Shown: positions 18,365-28,133, numbered from the stretch's first letter. The stretch: 64,000 bases of DNA from Pseudomonas citronellolis (GCF_900112375.1 NZ_FOLS01000020.1:62001-126000); one strand, 5' to 3'. Notes: generated by a model not told the origin, from the sequence alone. Program-made: numbers and translations.

Positions 18365-18832
18365 CTACTTGTGGTAGGGGTGCCCGGACAGCACCGTCCA
18401 GGCGCGGTAGATCTGCTCGCCCACCAGGATGCGCACCAGCGGGTGCGGCAACGTCAGCGGCGACAGCGACCAGCGCTGCTCGCTGCGCGCACAGACCTCC
18501 GGCGCCAGCCCTTCCGGGCCGCCGACCATGAGGTTGACGGTGCGCGCGTCCAGGCGCCAGCGATCCAGTTCGGCGGCCAGCTGCGGGGTGCTCCAGGGCT
18601 TGCCTTCGACTTCCAGGGTCACCACCCGTTCACCGGGCTGCACCTTGGCCAGCATGGCTTCGCCCTCCTGGCGGATCAGCCGGGCCACGTCGGCGTTCTT
18701 GCCGCGCGTGTTCAGCGGAATCTCCACCAGTTCCAGGGACAGCTCCGAGGGCAGGCGCTTGACGTACTCCTGCCAGCCCTCCTCGACCCAGCGCGGCATG
18801 CGCGAGCCGACCGCGATCAGACGCAGGCGCAA
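18365..18832 (-). CDS. rlmH: 23S rRNA pseudouridine-1915 N3-methyltransferase
   Basis: A 155-residue SPOUT-class methyltransferase. It shows the N-terminal [13 protein letters not shown] block, the cofactor-binding knot [14 protein letters not shown], and the C-terminal [24 protein letters not shown]. RlmH methylates Psi1915 in helix 69 of assembled ribosomes. It lies 6 bases after rsfS, a standard pairing. Confidence 0.97.
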   Translation of the reverse strand: MRLRLIAVGSRMPRWVEEGWQEYVKRLPSELSLELVEIPLNTRGKNADVARLIRQEGEAMLAKVQPGERVVTLEVEGKPWSTPQLAAELDRWRLDARTVNLMVGGPEGLAPEVCARSEQRWSLSPLTLPHPLVRILVGEQIYRAWTVLSGHPYHK

Positions 18833-18838
18833 GGGCGC

Positions 18839-19192
18839 TTACTCGCCGCTGTGGTGGGCGCGGCTCTGTTCGGCGCCGAGCCAGAGGCGCTCCAGGTCGT
18901 AGAACTGGCGGGTGGCCGGCTGCATGACGTGGACCACGACGTTGCCCAGGTCGATCAGCACCCATTCGCCGCCTTCCTGGCCTTCGCTGCCGATGGGCTT
19001 GACGCCCTGTTCCTTGACCTTCTCCAGGACGTTGTCGGCCAGCGACTTGACCTGGCGGCTGGAGGAGCCGGAGGCGATGACCATGACGTCGGTGATGCTG
19101 GTCTTGTCGCGCACGTCGAGGACGGTGATGTCCTGCGCTTTCATGTCTTCCAGAGCGGCGACGGCCAGCTCGACCAGTTGTTCGGTTTGCAT
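18839..19192 (-). CDS. rsfS: Ribosomal silencing factor RsfS
   Basis: A 117-residue RsfS/Iojap protein that binds uL14 and blocks subunit joining in slow growth. Family signatures are [35 protein letters not shown] and [16 protein letters not shown]. It sits between nadD and rlmH as in most proteobacteria. Confidence 0.97.
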   Translation of the reverse strand: MQTEQLVELAVAALEDMKAQDITVLDVRDKTSITDVMVIASGSSSRQVKSLADNVLEKVKEQGVKPIGSEGQEGGEWVLIDLGNVVVHVMQPATRQFYDLERLWLGAEQSRAHHSGE

Positions 19193-19203
19193 TGAATGAC
19201 TCT

Positions 19204-19866
19204 CTAGTTTGCCAGGGACGCGCGGTACAGCCCGTGCGCCTCGATGTAGTTCAATACCGCGTCCGGCACCAGGAAGCGCGGTGAGCGCCCCTGCGCCAGC
19301 AGGGCGCGGATCTGGGTGGCCGACACCGCCAGGGGCGTCTGCCAGATGAAAGTGACCTGCCCAGCCGGCCCGGCGAGGGCGTTGGGATCGGCCACGCTGC
19401 GCGCCGCCAGCAGGTCACGCAGGGCTTCCGGCGCTTCCACGTCGGCATCCGGGCGTTGCAGCACCAGCATGTGGCAGTGCCGCAGCAGTTCGTCCCAGCG
19501 GTGCCAGGTAGGCAGGCCGCAGAAGGCATCCCAGCCGACCATCAGGAACAGCTGCACCTCGCTCCCCAGCTCCGCGCGCAGCGATTCCAGGGTGTCGATG
19601 GTGTAGGACGGTTTGTCGCGGGCCAGCTCGCGGGCATCCACCGTCAGGGGCGCGACGCCGGCCACCGCCAGCTCGACCATGGCCAGGCGCTGCGGCGCCG
19701 AGACCTGCGGCGTCTCGCGGTGCGGCGGGCGCGCCGCCGGCAGCAGGCGCAGCTCGTCCAGGCCCAGCAGCTCGGCGGTTTCCAGCGCACTGCGCAGATG
19801 CCCGATGTGCACCGGATCGAAGGTGCCGCCGAAGAGGCCGATCCGCCGCGCTTGCCGTTTACTCAT
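19204..19866 (-). CDS. nadD: Nicotinate-nucleotide adenylyltransferase
   Basis: A 220-residue NadD that adenylates nicotinate mononucleotide in NAD synthesis. The nucleotidyltransferase motif is [20 protein letters not shown] near the N-terminus, with the HxGH His residues. [20 protein letters not shown] and the C-terminal [20 protein letters not shown] (ISxTxIR block) follow. The ATG shares one base with the proA stop (TGATG). Confidence 0.96.
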   Translation of the reverse strand: MSKRQARRIGLFGGTFDPVHIGHLRSALETAELLGLDELRLLPAARPPHRETPQVSAPQRLAMVELAVAGVAPLTVDARELARDKPSYTIDTLESLRAELGSEVQLFLMVGWDAFCGLPTWHRWDELLRHCHMLVLQRPDADVEAPEALRDLLAARSVADPNALAGPAGQVTFIWQTPLAVSATQIRALLAQGRSPRFLVPDAVLNYIEAHGLYRASLAN

Positions 19867-21131
19867 CAGGTGCGCACGTGCCCGTCGCCGAAGACCACGT
19901 ACTTCTCGCTGGTCAGGCCTTCCAGGCCGACCGGGCCGCGGGCGTGCAGCTTGTCGGTGGAGATGCCGATCTCCGCCCCCAGGCCGTACTCGAAGCCGTC
20001 GGCGAAACGCGTCGAGGCATTGACCATGACCGAAGCCGAGTCCACCTCGGCGAGGAAGCGCCGGGCGTTGCTGAAGTTCTCGCTGACAATAGCGTCGGTG
20101 TGCTGCGAACCGTAGGTGTTGATGTGCTCGATGGCGCTGTCCAGGTCGTCGACGATGCGGATCGACAGGATCGGCGCGTTGTACTCGGTGCGCCAGTCTT
20201 CCTCGGTCGCCTCCAGCACGTCGCTGCCCAGCAGCGCGCGGGTGGCGGCGTCGCCGCGCAGCTCCACGCCCTTGTCGCGGTAGATGGCGGCCAGCGGCGG
20301 CAGCACGCGCGCGGCGATGGCCTTGTGCACCAGCAGGGTTTCCATGGTGTTGCACGGCGCGTAGCGCTGGGTCTTGGCGTTGTCGGCGATGCGGATGGCC
20401 TTGTCGAGGTCGGCCGACTCGTCGATGAACACGTGGCAGATGCCGTCCAGGTGCTTGATCACCGGCACCTTGGCCTCGCGGCTGATGCGCTCGATCAGGC
20501 CCTTGCCACCGCGCGGGACTATCACGTCGACGTACTCGGGCATGCTGATCAGCGCGCCCACGGCGGCGCGGTCGGTGGTCTCGACCACCTGCACGGCGCT
20601 CGCCGGCAGGCCGGCCGCGGCCAGGCCAGCCTGGATGCAGCGGGCGATGGCCTGGTTGGAATGGATGGCCTCGGAGCCACCGCGCAGGATGGTGGCGTTG
20701 CCCGATTTCAGGCACAGGCTGGCGGCGTCGATGGTCACGTTCGGCCGCGACTCGTAGATGATCCCGACCACGCCCAGGGGCACGCGCATCTTGCCGATCT
20801 GGATGCCCGAGGGCACGAAGCGCATGTCGCGGATCTCGCCGATGGGGTCCGGCAGCTTGGCCACCTGGCGCAGGCCCTCGATCATGTCGTCGATGCGCGC
20901 CGGGGTCAGCGCCAGGCGGTCGAGCATGGCTGGCTCCAGGCCATTGGCCCGGCCGGCGGCCAGGTCCTGCTCGTTGGCGTGGGCGAGCTGCTCGCGGGCA
21001 GCGTCCAGGGCATCGGCGGCGGCCAGCAGGGCGGCGTTCTTCTGCGCGGTGGAGGCCCGCGCGAGCACGCGCGAGGCTTCACGGGCGGCGCGGCCCAGGC
21101 GGCTCATATAGTCGAGGACGGACTCGGTCAT
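19866..21131 (-). CDS. proA: Glutamate-5-semialdehyde dehydrogenase (gamma-glutamyl phosphate reductase)
   Basis: A 421-residue ProA of the aldehyde dehydrogenase superfamily that reduces gamma-glutamyl phosphate with NADPH in proline synthesis. The catalytic Cys is in [54 protein letters not shown] and [19 protein letters not shown] are family blocks. The start [20 protein letters not shown] matches the usual N-terminus. Confidence 0.97.
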   Translation of the reverse strand: MTESVLDYMSRLGRAAREASRVLARASTAQKNAALLAAADALDAAREQLAHANEQDLAAGRANGLEPAMLDRLALTPARIDDMIEGLRQVAKLPDPIGEIRDMRFVPSGIQIGKMRVPLGVVGIIYESRPNVTIDAASLCLKSGNATILRGGSEAIHSNQAIARCIQAGLAAAGLPASAVQVVETTDRAAVGALISMPEYVDVIVPRGGKGLIERISREAKVPVIKHLDGICHVFIDESADLDKAIRIADNAKTQRYAPCNTMETLLVHKAIAARVLPPLAAIYRDKGVELRGDAATRALLGSDVLEATEEDWRTEYNAPILSIRIVDDLDSAIEHINTYGSQHTDAIVSENFSNARRFLAEVDSASVMVNASTRFADGFEYGLGAEIGISTDKLHARGPVGLEGLTSEKYVVFGDGHVRT

Positions 21132-21449
21132 GGTTCGTACGCGTCTGCGTGAGGGAAATGCGCGATTATAGCGACCCCGCCTGCGCCCGCCCAGCCACAG
21201 CAGCCAGCCGGTAGACAGGGCGTCCCACCGGCACGCCGGTAACGCCGCCCGGGCGCCGCGGGCCGCGCCCCGGCTGCGGAACGGTGACACCCGCAACAGC
21301 GCGTTGCGATTTCCCCCGCCCGAAGGTTGGGTAAACAAAAGGCCGGCCTCTGTCTACCTTGGAGCCACCCCGCCGCGCAATGCCAGCCGTTCGCCATCCG
21401 GCACGCCAGGGAAGAACAACAAGAGGCGGAACACCGCCGGAGATTCGCC
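21132..21449. promoter_or_regulatory. Divergent promoter region between proA and a hydrolase gene
   Basis: 318 bases separate the two divergent starts. The region must hold both promoters. I see no convincing operator, terminator, RNA element or repeat in it. Confidence 0.4.
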
Positions 21450-22676
21450 ATGCGCTACCGCACCGACTACAGCGCCCAGGCCCTCACCGCCGCCCCGGCG
21501 GTGCTCGAACTGGACGGCTGGCAACTCCACTACCAGGCCTTCGCCCACCGCGCGGACGACCCGCACCCGCCGGTGCTGCTGCTCGGCGGCGCCTTCCAGA
21601 GCTTCCGCTCCTTCGCCAGCGAAGTCAGCGAGCTGCTCGCCGAGCACCCGGTGATCCTCCTCGACCTGCCCAGCCAGGGCGGTAACCTGCAACTGGCGCC
21701 GCAACTGAGCCTGGAAGACCTGGCCGACCTGATCGCCGCCTTCGCCGAGGCGCTGCGCCTGCCGCCGCTGATGCCCATCGGCCTGTCCTACGGCTCGGCC
21801 CTGGCCGCCCTCTTCGCTGCCCGCCACCCCGGGCGCTGCGCGCGCCTGCTGCTGGCCGGCATCACCGCCTTCGGCCGCCCCGGCGCCCGCGCGCTACTGG
21901 AAGAAGCCCTGGCGCGCCTGAACCTGGGCCAGCACGAAGCCTTCGCCAACGGCGTGCTGACCGGCCTGGTCAATCCGCTGCGCCTGGCCGATACCGGCGT
22001 CTCCCCGGTGTTCCGCAAGGCCCTGCTGCGCCAGTTACAGCGCCTGACACCGGCGGAAGTCGAACGCTACCGGCAGAACAGCCGGCGCCTGCTGGCCTTC
22101 GGCGGCTTCGAGCGCCACCCGCAATGCCCGACCCTGGTGCTGGCCGGCGAATACGACCACTTCACCCAGCCCTGGGAGCACGCCGAATTCGCCCTCGCCT
22201 GCGCCGACGCGCAGTTCGCCCTGATCCACGACGCCGACCACCTGGCCCAGTTCGAACGCCGCGGCGCCTGCGCCCGGCTGTACACACCCTTCCTCGACGG
22301 CCAGCCGCTGCCGCTCAACGCCGCCGGCAGCACGCGCTTCCAACGCCAGCAACTGCCGCACCTGGAACGCCGCTTCGAACCGCGCCTGGCGCCACCGCAA
22401 CCCCGCGCCCTGCTGCACCATGCCGATGGCGGGCAATGGCGCGCCGAACTGATGGAGATCGGCTACTTCGGCGGCCTGGCCCACGCCGACCTGCCGGCCG
22501 AACTGCCGCAACGCGGCTGGCGCCTGGCCATCCCCGGCGTGGAAGAACTGGACATCCTGCCGCTGCGCCGCACAGCGGACGGCGTCGCCTTCATCTTCCC
22601 CCACGGCGATCCCCGCGCCAGCGCCAGCCTGGCGGAGCTGGTGGTGCCGTTGCAGCAAGGGGCCTGCGCGGCCTGA
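21450..22676 (+). CDS. Alpha/beta-hydrolase
   Basis: A 408-residue protein. The first 280 residues form an alpha/beta-hydrolase fold: VLLLGGAFQSFRSFASEV (oxyanion-hole strand), PIGLSYGSALAALFAARHPG with the nucleophile Ser in GLSYGS, TLVLAGEYDHFTQP with a likely Asp, and LIHDADHLAQFERR with the His. A C-terminal extension of roughly 120 residues (RFQRQQLPHLERRF onward, ending in a Val/Leu-rich segment) is not part of the hydrolase core and I cannot name it. The substrate is unknown. It is divergent from proA and followed by repeats. Confidence 0.8.
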   Translation: MRYRTDYSAQALTAAPAVLELDGWQLHYQAFAHRADDPHPPVLLLGGAFQSFRSFASEVSELLAEHPVILLDLPSQGGNLQLAPQLSLEDLADLIAAFAEALRLPPLMPIGLSYGSALAALFAARHPGRCARLLLAGITAFGRPGARALLEEALARLNLGQHEAFANGVLTGLVNPLRLADTGVSPVFRKALLRQLQRLTPAEVERYRQNSRRLLAFGGFERHPQCPTLVLAGEYDHFTQPWEHAEFALACADAQFALIHDADHLAQFERRGACARLYTPFLDGQPLPLNAAGSTRFQRQQLPHLERRFEPRLAPPQPRALLHHADGGQWRAELMEIGYFGGLAHADLPAELPQRGWRLAIPGVEELDILPLRRTADGVAFIFPHGDPRASASLAELVVPLQQGACAA

Positions 22677-22687
22677 AGCAACGGAAC

Positions 22688-22719
22688 GGCGTATAACCGC
22701 GAACGGTTATACGCCCTAC
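22688..22719. repeat. Palindromic repeat, GTATAACCG family, copy 1
   Basis: GGCGTATAACCG pairs with CGGTTATACGCC around CGAA, followed by CTAC. The same unit recurs at 28436, 45091 (degenerate) and 45184. It starts 11 bases past the hydrolase stop and could end that transcript. Confidence 0.85.
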
Positions 22720-22761
22720 ACCCAAGGGCGAACCACGATGCCGCCTAGGTTCACCCTCCCC

Positions 22762-22840
22762 TGTAGGAGCGAGCTTGCTCGCGAACCCTGCCGAACCCAC
22801 CCTTGGGCAGGATGCGGTTCGCGAGCAAGCTCGCTCCTAC
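22762..22840. repeat. REP doublet (REPIN), copy 1
   Basis: GTAGGAGCGAGCTTGCTCGCGAA and its inverted complement flank a spacer of about 32 bases. The whole forms a long hairpin, with each arm itself a small palindrome. This is the classic Pseudomonas REPIN layout. It lies between convergent genes. Confidence 0.93.
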
Positions 22841-22859
22841 GAAGAGCCGTCGGGGCAGG

Positions 22860-23714
22860 TCAGGTGCGGGCTTCGATGACGCGCACCAGGCTCGGCATGC
22901 GTCCGCGCGGCAGGCACAGTTCGGCGCCGTGCACCTGTGGGTCAAGCACTTCTACGCCGGCGAAGCCGCAGCCGCGGAAGGCCGCGGCTATTTCCGCCTC
23001 GCTGCGGTAGTGCAGCGGGTAGCCGCCGCGGGTGAGCCGGCCGATCAGGCCGACGCCCCAGCGGATCTGCCGATAGCGCGGATGTTCGCGCAGGTCCGGG
23101 TAGAGTTCGGTGAGGTAGGTGGCCGCCGGGAAGTCGGCCAGGACCGCCGCCAGGCGCGTCCAGAAACCCTCGATCAGCGGGCGCTGGAAGTAGTTCACCA
23201 GGCCCTCGGTGATCACCACCACGGGGCGCTGGCGGTCGAGTTGGGCGAAGAGCGCGGCCAGGGTATGCGGGCCGTCCTCGGCGAGGATGTCCACGGGGTG
23301 CACCCGGTGCCTTTCGTCCAGCCAGCCCTGCCCTTGCAGCAGGGCCGACTTGCGCGCGGCCATGGGCGGCAGGTCCGCCTCCAGGTAGTCCAGCTGCGGA
23401 TAACGCTGGCGGAAGCGCCTGCCGCGCGGCGACAGGCCGCAGGCGATCTCCACCACCTGGGTGACGCCGCGCTGCTCGATGGCCTGGCGCAGGCGCGCGT
23501 CTATCAGCAGGTGGCGCTGCAGCAGGAAGTCCTCGATGTTCAGCCCGAAGCCCAGGCGCGCGCCCCAGGCGATCGGCGCCATGCAGCCGTGCACCCAGCG
23601 CCCGAAGGCGGTGGCGAAGGCCGGCTCGGCGAGCTTGTGGCGGAACCAGACATAGCCGGTGTAGTGCGCACTGGGGGTGATGTGCGCGCTGTCGGCGCGG
23701 ATGCGTTCAGCCAT
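22860..23714 (-). CDS. Class I SAM-dependent methyltransferase (leucine carboxyl methyltransferase-like)
   Basis: A 284-residue protein resembling the LCM/Ppm1 group of S-adenosylmethionine methyltransferases. Motif I is VTQVVEIACGLSPRGRRFRQ. The acidic motif II region is LDYLEADLPPMAARK. VVVITEGLVNYFQRPLIEGF matches the family block xTEGLxxYL. The substrate is unknown and may be a small molecule. It is convergent with the hydrolase and divergent from mpg (63 bases). Confidence 0.82.
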   Translation of the reverse strand: MAERIRADSAHITPSAHYTGYVWFRHKLAEPAFATAFGRWVHGCMAPIAWGARLGFGLNIEDFLLQRHLLIDARLRQAIEQRGVTQVVEIACGLSPRGRRFRQRYPQLDYLEADLPPMAARKSALLQGQGWLDERHRVHPVDILAEDGPHTLAALFAQLDRQRPVVVITEGLVNYFQRPLIEGFWTRLAAVLADFPAATYLTELYPDLREHPRYRQIRWGVGLIGRLTRGGYPLHYRSEAEIAAAFRGCGFAGVEVLDPQVHGAELCLPRGRMPSLVRVIEART

Positions 23715-23777
23715 GATTCAGTCTCTTGTTGTTATCATCCGCCAGCCTAAGAGCGCCCTGGTACCCACGACAATCCC

Positions 23778-24497
23778 ATGCCTGCCGATCCCATCCTTGG
23801 TTTGCCCTGGCCCGAAGCGCGGCCGCTGCCCCATTCCTTCTTCGACCGCGACGCCCTGCTGGTGGCGCGCCAGCTGCTGGGCAAGGTGATCCGTCACCGC
23901 GTCGGCGGGCTCTGGCTGTCCGCGCGGATCATCGAGACCGAAGCCTATTACTTGGCCGAGAAAGGCAGCCACGCCTCGCTCGGCTACACCGAGAAGCGCA
24001 AGGCGCTGTTCCTCGACGGCGGGCACATCTACATGTACTACGCGCGTGGCGGCGACTCGCTGAACTTCAGCGCCGGTGGCGCCGGCAACGCCGTGCTGAT
24101 GAAGTCCGGGCACCCCTGGATGGATCGCGTCAGCGGCGACGAGGCCGTGGCCCGCATGCGCCAGCTCAACCCCGCCGCCGATGGCAGCGAGCGCCCGCTG
24201 GGCAAGCTCTGCGCCGGCCAGACACTGCTGTGCAAGGCCATGGGCCTCAAGGTGCCGGACTGGGATGCCCGACAGTTCGACGTGCAGCGGCTGTTCGTCG
24301 ACGACGTCGGCGACACCCCGGCGCAGGTCATCCAGACCACCCGCCTAGGCATCCCCCACGGCCGCGACGAGCACCTGATGTACCGCTTCGTCGACGCCGC
24401 CTTCGCGCCCTTCTGCACGCGAAACCCGCTGCGCCGCGGCCAGGTCGAAGGACGCGACTATTACCTGCTGGATAGCTCGGAAGCGCACCGCACATGA
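23778..24497 (+). CDS. mpg: DNA-3-methyladenine glycosylase (AAG/Mpg family)
   Basis: A 239-residue glycosylase that removes alkylated purines in base excision repair. It carries the AAG fold segments LLGKVIRHRVGGLWLSARII, ETEAYYLAEKGSHASLGYTE (Glu of the active site, Tyr that enters the helix), HIYMYYARGGDSLNFSA and CAGQTLLCKAMGL. The stop overlaps the next start as ATGA. Confidence 0.94.
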   Translation: MPADPILGLPWPEARPLPHSFFDRDALLVARQLLGKVIRHRVGGLWLSARIIETEAYYLAEKGSHASLGYTEKRKALFLDGGHIYMYYARGGDSLNFSAGGAGNAVLMKSGHPWMDRVSGDEAVARMRQLNPAADGSERPLGKLCAGQTLLCKAMGLKVPDWDARQFDVQRLFVDDVGDTPAQVIQTTRLGIPHGRDEHLMYRFVDAAFAPFCTRNPLRRGQVEGRDYYLLDSSEAHRT

Positions 24498-25807
24498 GCC
24501 TGGACCTGTTCAACCAATGGATCGCCGGCCACCCGCAGTGGCTGGGGCTGGTGGTCTTCCTCATCGCCTTCCTCGAATGCGCGGCGGTGGTCGGCCTGGT
24601 GCTGCCCGGCGTGGTGATGCTCTTCGCCGTGGCCGTGCTGGCCGGCGGCGGCGCCCTGGGCCTGGGGCAGACGCTGCTGCTGGCCTTCGCCGGCGGCCTG
24701 CTGGGCGACCTCTGCTCGTACTTCCTCGGCCGCCGCTTCCACCAGGACATCCGCCGCCTGCCGCTGCTGCGCCACCACCCGGAATGGCTGGCCGGCGCAG
24801 AAGGCTTCGTCGCCCGCTACGGCGTCACCAGCCTGCTGGTGGGCCGCTTCATCGGCGCCCTGCGGCCGTTCCTGCCGCTGGTGGCGGGCATGCTCGACAT
24901 GCCCTTCGGGCGCTTCCTGGCGGTCTCCATCCTGGCCGCCGCCGGCTGGTCGGTGGCCTACCTGCTGCCCGGCTGGACCACCGGCGCAGCCCTGCGCCTG
25001 CCACTGCCGGAAGGCTTCTGGCCGGAGATGGCGGTGGTCGCCGGCGGCCTGGCCGTGCTCGGCGGCGCCTTGATCCATGCCTGCCTGAAGCGGCGCCACG
25101 GCACCGCACTGATCGCCGCCGGGCTGAGCGCCGCCCTGCTGCTGGGCATCCTGATCGGCTGGCCGCACCTGGATGCCCTCGACCACGGCCTGATGACGCT
25201 GATCCAGGAGGAACGCAGCCCGCTGCTGAACCACATCATGGTGGCGGTGACGCGCCTGGGCGACTTCCGCACCCAGGTGATCGTCGGCATCGTCGTCAGC
25301 GGCCTGCTGCTGGGCCTGGGCAAATGGCGCCATGCGCTGTTCGCCGGCGGCACCCTGCTGGCCACGGCACTGCTCAACACCACCCTCAAGCACTTCTTCG
25401 GCCGCGCCCGCCCGGAGGTGATCGCCGACCCGCTGAGCGCCTTCAGCATGCCCAGCGGGCACAGCTCGGCGTCCTTCGCCTGCTTCCTGGTGCTCGGCGT
25501 GCTGGCCAGCCGCGAGGGCTCGCCGCGGGTGCGCCTGACCTGGCTGCTGCTGGCCATGCTGCCGGCCGCCTGGATCGCCGGCTCGCGCCTGTACCTGGGC
25601 GCGCACTGGCCCAGCGACGTGATCGCCGGCGCCCTGCTCGCCGCCGCCGTCTGCGCCGCCGCGCTCTGGGCCAGCCAGCTGCGCCAGCCGCTGCCGGCCC
25701 TGCCCAAGCGCATCTGGTGGTGCCTGGTGCCGACCCTGCTGCTGGTGTTCTCGGTCTCGGTCGGCTGGGACCTCAGCCACGCCGTGGCGCGCTACACCCC
25801 GCTCTGA
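24494..25807 (+). CDS. DedA/PAP2 fusion membrane protein, lipid phosphatase-like
   Basis: A 437-residue polytopic inner-membrane protein. Residues about 1-190 are a DedA/SNARE-associated domain (FLECAAVVGLVLPGVVMLF, GGLLGDLCSYFLGRRF, GRFIGALRPFLPLVAGM). Residues about 225-400 are a PAP2 phosphatase with all three catalytic blocks: KHFFGRARPE, MPSGHSSASF and GSRLYLGAHWPSDVIAG. DedA proteins move undecaprenyl phosphate or phospholipids, and PAP2 enzymes dephosphorylate undecaprenyl or phosphatidylglycerol phosphates. A combined flip-and-dephosphorylate role is inference. Translation is coupled to mpg. Confidence 0.88.
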   Translation: MSLDLFNQWIAGHPQWLGLVVFLIAFLECAAVVGLVLPGVVMLFAVAVLAGGGALGLGQTLLLAFAGGLLGDLCSYFLGRRFHQDIRRLPLLRHHPEWLAGAEGFVARYGVTSLLVGRFIGALRPFLPLVAGMLDMPFGRFLAVSILAAAGWSVAYLLPGWTTGAALRLPLPEGFWPEMAVVAGGLAVLGGALIHACLKRRHGTALIAAGLSAALLLGILIGWPHLDALDHGLMTLIQEERSPLLNHIMVAVTRLGDFRTQVIVGIVVSGLLLGLGKWRHALFAGGTLLATALLNTTLKHFFGRARPEVIADPLSAFSMPSGHSSASFACFLVLGVLASREGSPRVRLTWLLLAMLPAAWIAGSRLYLGAHWPSDVIAGALLAAAVCAAALWASQLRQPLPALPKRIWWCLVPTLLLVFSVSVGWDLSHAVARYTPL

Positions 25808-25810
25808 GCC

Positions 25811-26713
25811 TCAGCGCCAGGGCGCGCCGCGCAGATGCTCGGCGCAGCGCTGCTGGACGAACTCGCGCAGCAGGGTCACCGACGGGCTCAGCTGCGCGCG
25901 GTGGGTGCAGAACAGGTTCAGCGGCGCCGCCTCGCCCCGGTGGTCGGCCAGGGCCACTTCCAGGCGCCCGGCGCGCACGTCGGCGGCCACGTCCAGCCAG
26001 GACTTGTAGACCAGCCCGCGCCCGGCCACCGCCCAGCGCCGCACCACGTCGGCGTCGTCGCTGACGCGGTCGCCGCCCACCTCGACCGTCTCGTCGCCGA
26101 AGCGCCAGCGTTCGTGCACACGGCCGCCGAGCATGTACAGCAGGCAGTTGTGCCGGGCCAGGTCCTGCGGCCGCTGCGGCCGGCCATGCTGGGCGAAGTA
26201 GGCCGGCGCGCCGCACAGCACGCGGCGGTTGTCCGCCGCCAGGGGCAGCGCCACCAGGCTGGAGTCCGGCGGCTGGCCGAGGCGGATGGCCACGTCCACC
26301 GGCTGGCGGTAGAGGTCGGCCTGGCGGTCGCTGAGCAGCAGGCGCAAAACCAGCCGCGGGTGCTGCGCCTGGAACTCGTCGAGCCAGGGCAACAGCACGT
26401 TGCGCCCCAGGTCCGAGGGCGCCGAGACCTGCAACGGCCCGGCGATCTCGCTGCGGCCGCCGGCCAGCAGCTGGCGGCCCTCCTCCAGGCTCTGCAGCGA
26501 GGCCCGCGCATGGGCCAGGAACAGCTCGCCCTCGGCGGTCAGCCGCAGGCTGCGGGTGGAACGGGCGAACAGGCGCGCCTGCAGGGCGCCCTCCAGGCGC
26601 TTGAGCGCGGCGCTGGCCACCGCCGGCGACACCTCCAGTTCGCGGGCCGCGGCGGACAGGCTGCCGCGCTCGGCGGTGCGGACGAACAGCTGGAGGTCGT
26701 CGAAACGCAGCAT
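25811..26713 (-). CDS. LysR-family transcriptional regulator
   Basis: A 300-residue LTTR. The N-terminal winged helix-turn-helix is LRFDDLQLFVRTAERGSLSA through about residue 60. The effector domain begins near IAGPLQVSAPSDLGRNVLLP. It resembles the PA-type CrgA/DmlR subgroup. It is divergent from the monooxygenase/oxidoreductase pair, its likely target. The ATG at 26713 is chosen because the wHTH begins at residue 2, as usual. Confidence 0.92.
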   Translation of the reverse strand: MLRFDDLQLFVRTAERGSLSAAARELEVSPAVASAALKRLEGALQARLFARSTRSLRLTAEGELFLAHARASLQSLEEGRQLLAGGRSEIAGPLQVSAPSDLGRNVLLPWLDEFQAQHPRLVLRLLLSDRQADLYRQPVDVAIRLGQPPDSSLVALPLAADNRRVLCGAPAYFAQHGRPQRPQDLARHNCLLYMLGGRVHERWRFGDETVEVGGDRVSDDADVVRRWAVAGRGLVYKSWLDVAADVRAGRLEVALADHRGEAAPLNLFCTHRAQLSPSVTLLREFVQQRCAEHLRGAPWR

Positions 26714-26732
26714 TTTCAATTTTCCTTTGAAA
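26714..26732. promoter_or_regulatory. Candidate LysR operator
   Basis: TTTCAattttcctTTGAAA is an interrupted dyad of T-N11-A type, right next to the LysR start in the 103-base divergent region. It fits a LysR autoregulatory site. Confidence 0.35.
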
Positions 26733-26816
26733 GAGACTTTCTTCCTACGCGGTTTTTCTTCACAACGAAAGAGCGGAGGATGCGCCCATCCCCCACTGCC
26801 GCAAGGAAGAGTCCCG

Positions 26817-27110
26817 ATGAGCAGCCCCCTCACCCTGATCGCCATCATCCGCGCCAAGCCCGGCCGCGCCGACGCCCTGCAGGCCCGCCTGGCCGAGCTG
26901 CGCGTGCCCTCGCGGGCCGAGCCCGGCTGCATCCAGTACGACCTGCACCGCGACCGCAAGGACGCCGACCTGATCTACATGATCGAGCAATGGCGCGACG
27001 AGGCCGCCCTCGCCGAGCACGAGGCCAGCGAGCACTTCCAGGCCTTCGTCGCGTCCAGCCGGGACGACCTGGCCGAACTCGACATCCGCCTGATGAACCG
27101 CATCGACTGA
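26817..27110 (+). CDS. Antibiotic biosynthesis monooxygenase (ABM) domain protein
   Basis: A 97-residue dimeric alpha/beta-barrel ABM protein: ITLIAIIRAKPGRADALQAR-type first strand and helix, EPGCIQYDLHRDRKDADLIY, and EQWRDEAALAEHEASEHFQA. Family members include quinol monooxygenases (YgiN) and heme-degrading enzymes. No cofactor residues are diagnostic here. It stands 9 bases before a quinone-oxidoreductase-like gene, so the pair may handle quinones. The start has AAGGAAGAG upstream. Confidence 0.85.
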   Translation: MSSPLTLIAIIRAKPGRADALQARLAELRVPSRAEPGCIQYDLHRDRKDADLIYMIEQWRDEAALAEHEASEHFQAFVASSRDDLAELDIRLMNRID

Positions 27111-27119
27111 GGAGCCGCC

Positions 27120-28133
27120 ATGAAAGCCATCGGTTACACCCACAGCCGCCCGATCGACGCCGACGACGCCCTGCTCGACATCCAACTGCCGGAGCCGACG
27201 CCCGGCCCGCGCGACCTGCTGGTGGAAGTCCGCGCCATTTCCGTCAACCCGGTGGACACCAAGGTGCGCCAGCGCGCCGAGCCTGCGGCCGGCGAATACA
27301 AGGTGCTGGGTTGGGACGCCGCCGGCGTGGTCCGCGCGGTGGGCAGCGAGGTCAGCCTGTTCCGCCCGGGCGACGAGGTGTTCTACGCCGGCGACCTGAC
27401 GCGCCCGGGCAGCAACGCCGAACTGCAGCTGGTGGACGAGCGCATCGTCGGCGCCAAGCCGGCCAGCCTCGACTTCGCCCAGGCCGCGGCCCTGCCGCTG
27501 ACCAGCATCACCGCCTGGGAGCTGCTGTTCGAACGCCTGCAGATCGCCGAGGGCCCGGGCAGCGCCGGGCAGAGCCTGCTGATCGTCGGCGCCGCCGGCG
27601 GCGTGGGTTCCATCCTCACCCAACTGGCCCGGCACCTGACCGGCGTGACCGTGATCGGCACGGCCTCGCGGGCGGAAACCCAGGAATGGGTCCGCGACCT
27701 CGGCGCCCACCACGTCATCGACCACGGCAAGCCGCTGAGCGAGGAACTGCAGCGCATCGGCATCGGCCAGGTGAGCCACGTGGCCAGCCTGACGCACACC
27801 GACGGGCACCTGCAGCAGATAGTCGCCAGCCTGCACCCGCAGGGCCGCCTGGGCCTGATCGACGACCCGGCGAACCTGAACGTGAGCCTGCTCAAGCAGA
27901 AGAGCCTGTCGCTGCACTGGGAGTTCATGTACACCCGCTCGATGTTCCAGACCGACGACATGATCGAGCAGCACCGCCTGCTGCAGCGCGTGTCGAGCCT
28001 GGTCGACCAGGGCGTGCTGCGCACCACCCTGGGCGAGCACTTCGGCCGCATCGACGCCGCCAACCTGCGCCGCGCCCACGCGCTGCTGGAGAGCGGCAAG
28101 GCCAAGGGCAAGATCGTGCTGGAGGGGTTCTGA
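27120..28133 (+). CDS. Zinc-binding-dehydrogenase-family quinone oxidoreductase
   Basis: A 337-residue medium-chain dehydrogenase/reductase. The GroES-like N-domain contains VEVRAISVNPVDTKVRQRAE. The Rossmann segment is LLIVGAAGGVGSILTQLARH. The usual structural-zinc Cys cluster is absent, as in NADPH:quinone reductases of the ZADH subgroup. It shares an operon with the ABM protein and is probably controlled by the divergent LysR regulator. Confidence 0.88.
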   Translation: MKAIGYTHSRPIDADDALLDIQLPEPTPGPRDLLVEVRAISVNPVDTKVRQRAEPAAGEYKVLGWDAAGVVRAVGSEVSLFRPGDEVFYAGDLTRPGSNAELQLVDERIVGAKPASLDFAQAAALPLTSITAWELLFERLQIAEGPGSAGQSLLIVGAAGGVGSILTQLARHLTGVTVIGTASRAETQEWVRDLGAHHVIDHGKPLSEELQRIGIGQVSHVASLTHTDGHLQQIVASLHPQGRLGLIDDPANLNVSLLKQKSLSLHWEFMYTRSMFQTDDMIEQHRLLQRVSSLVDQGVLRTTLGEHFGRIDAANLRRAHALLESGKAKGKIVLEGF

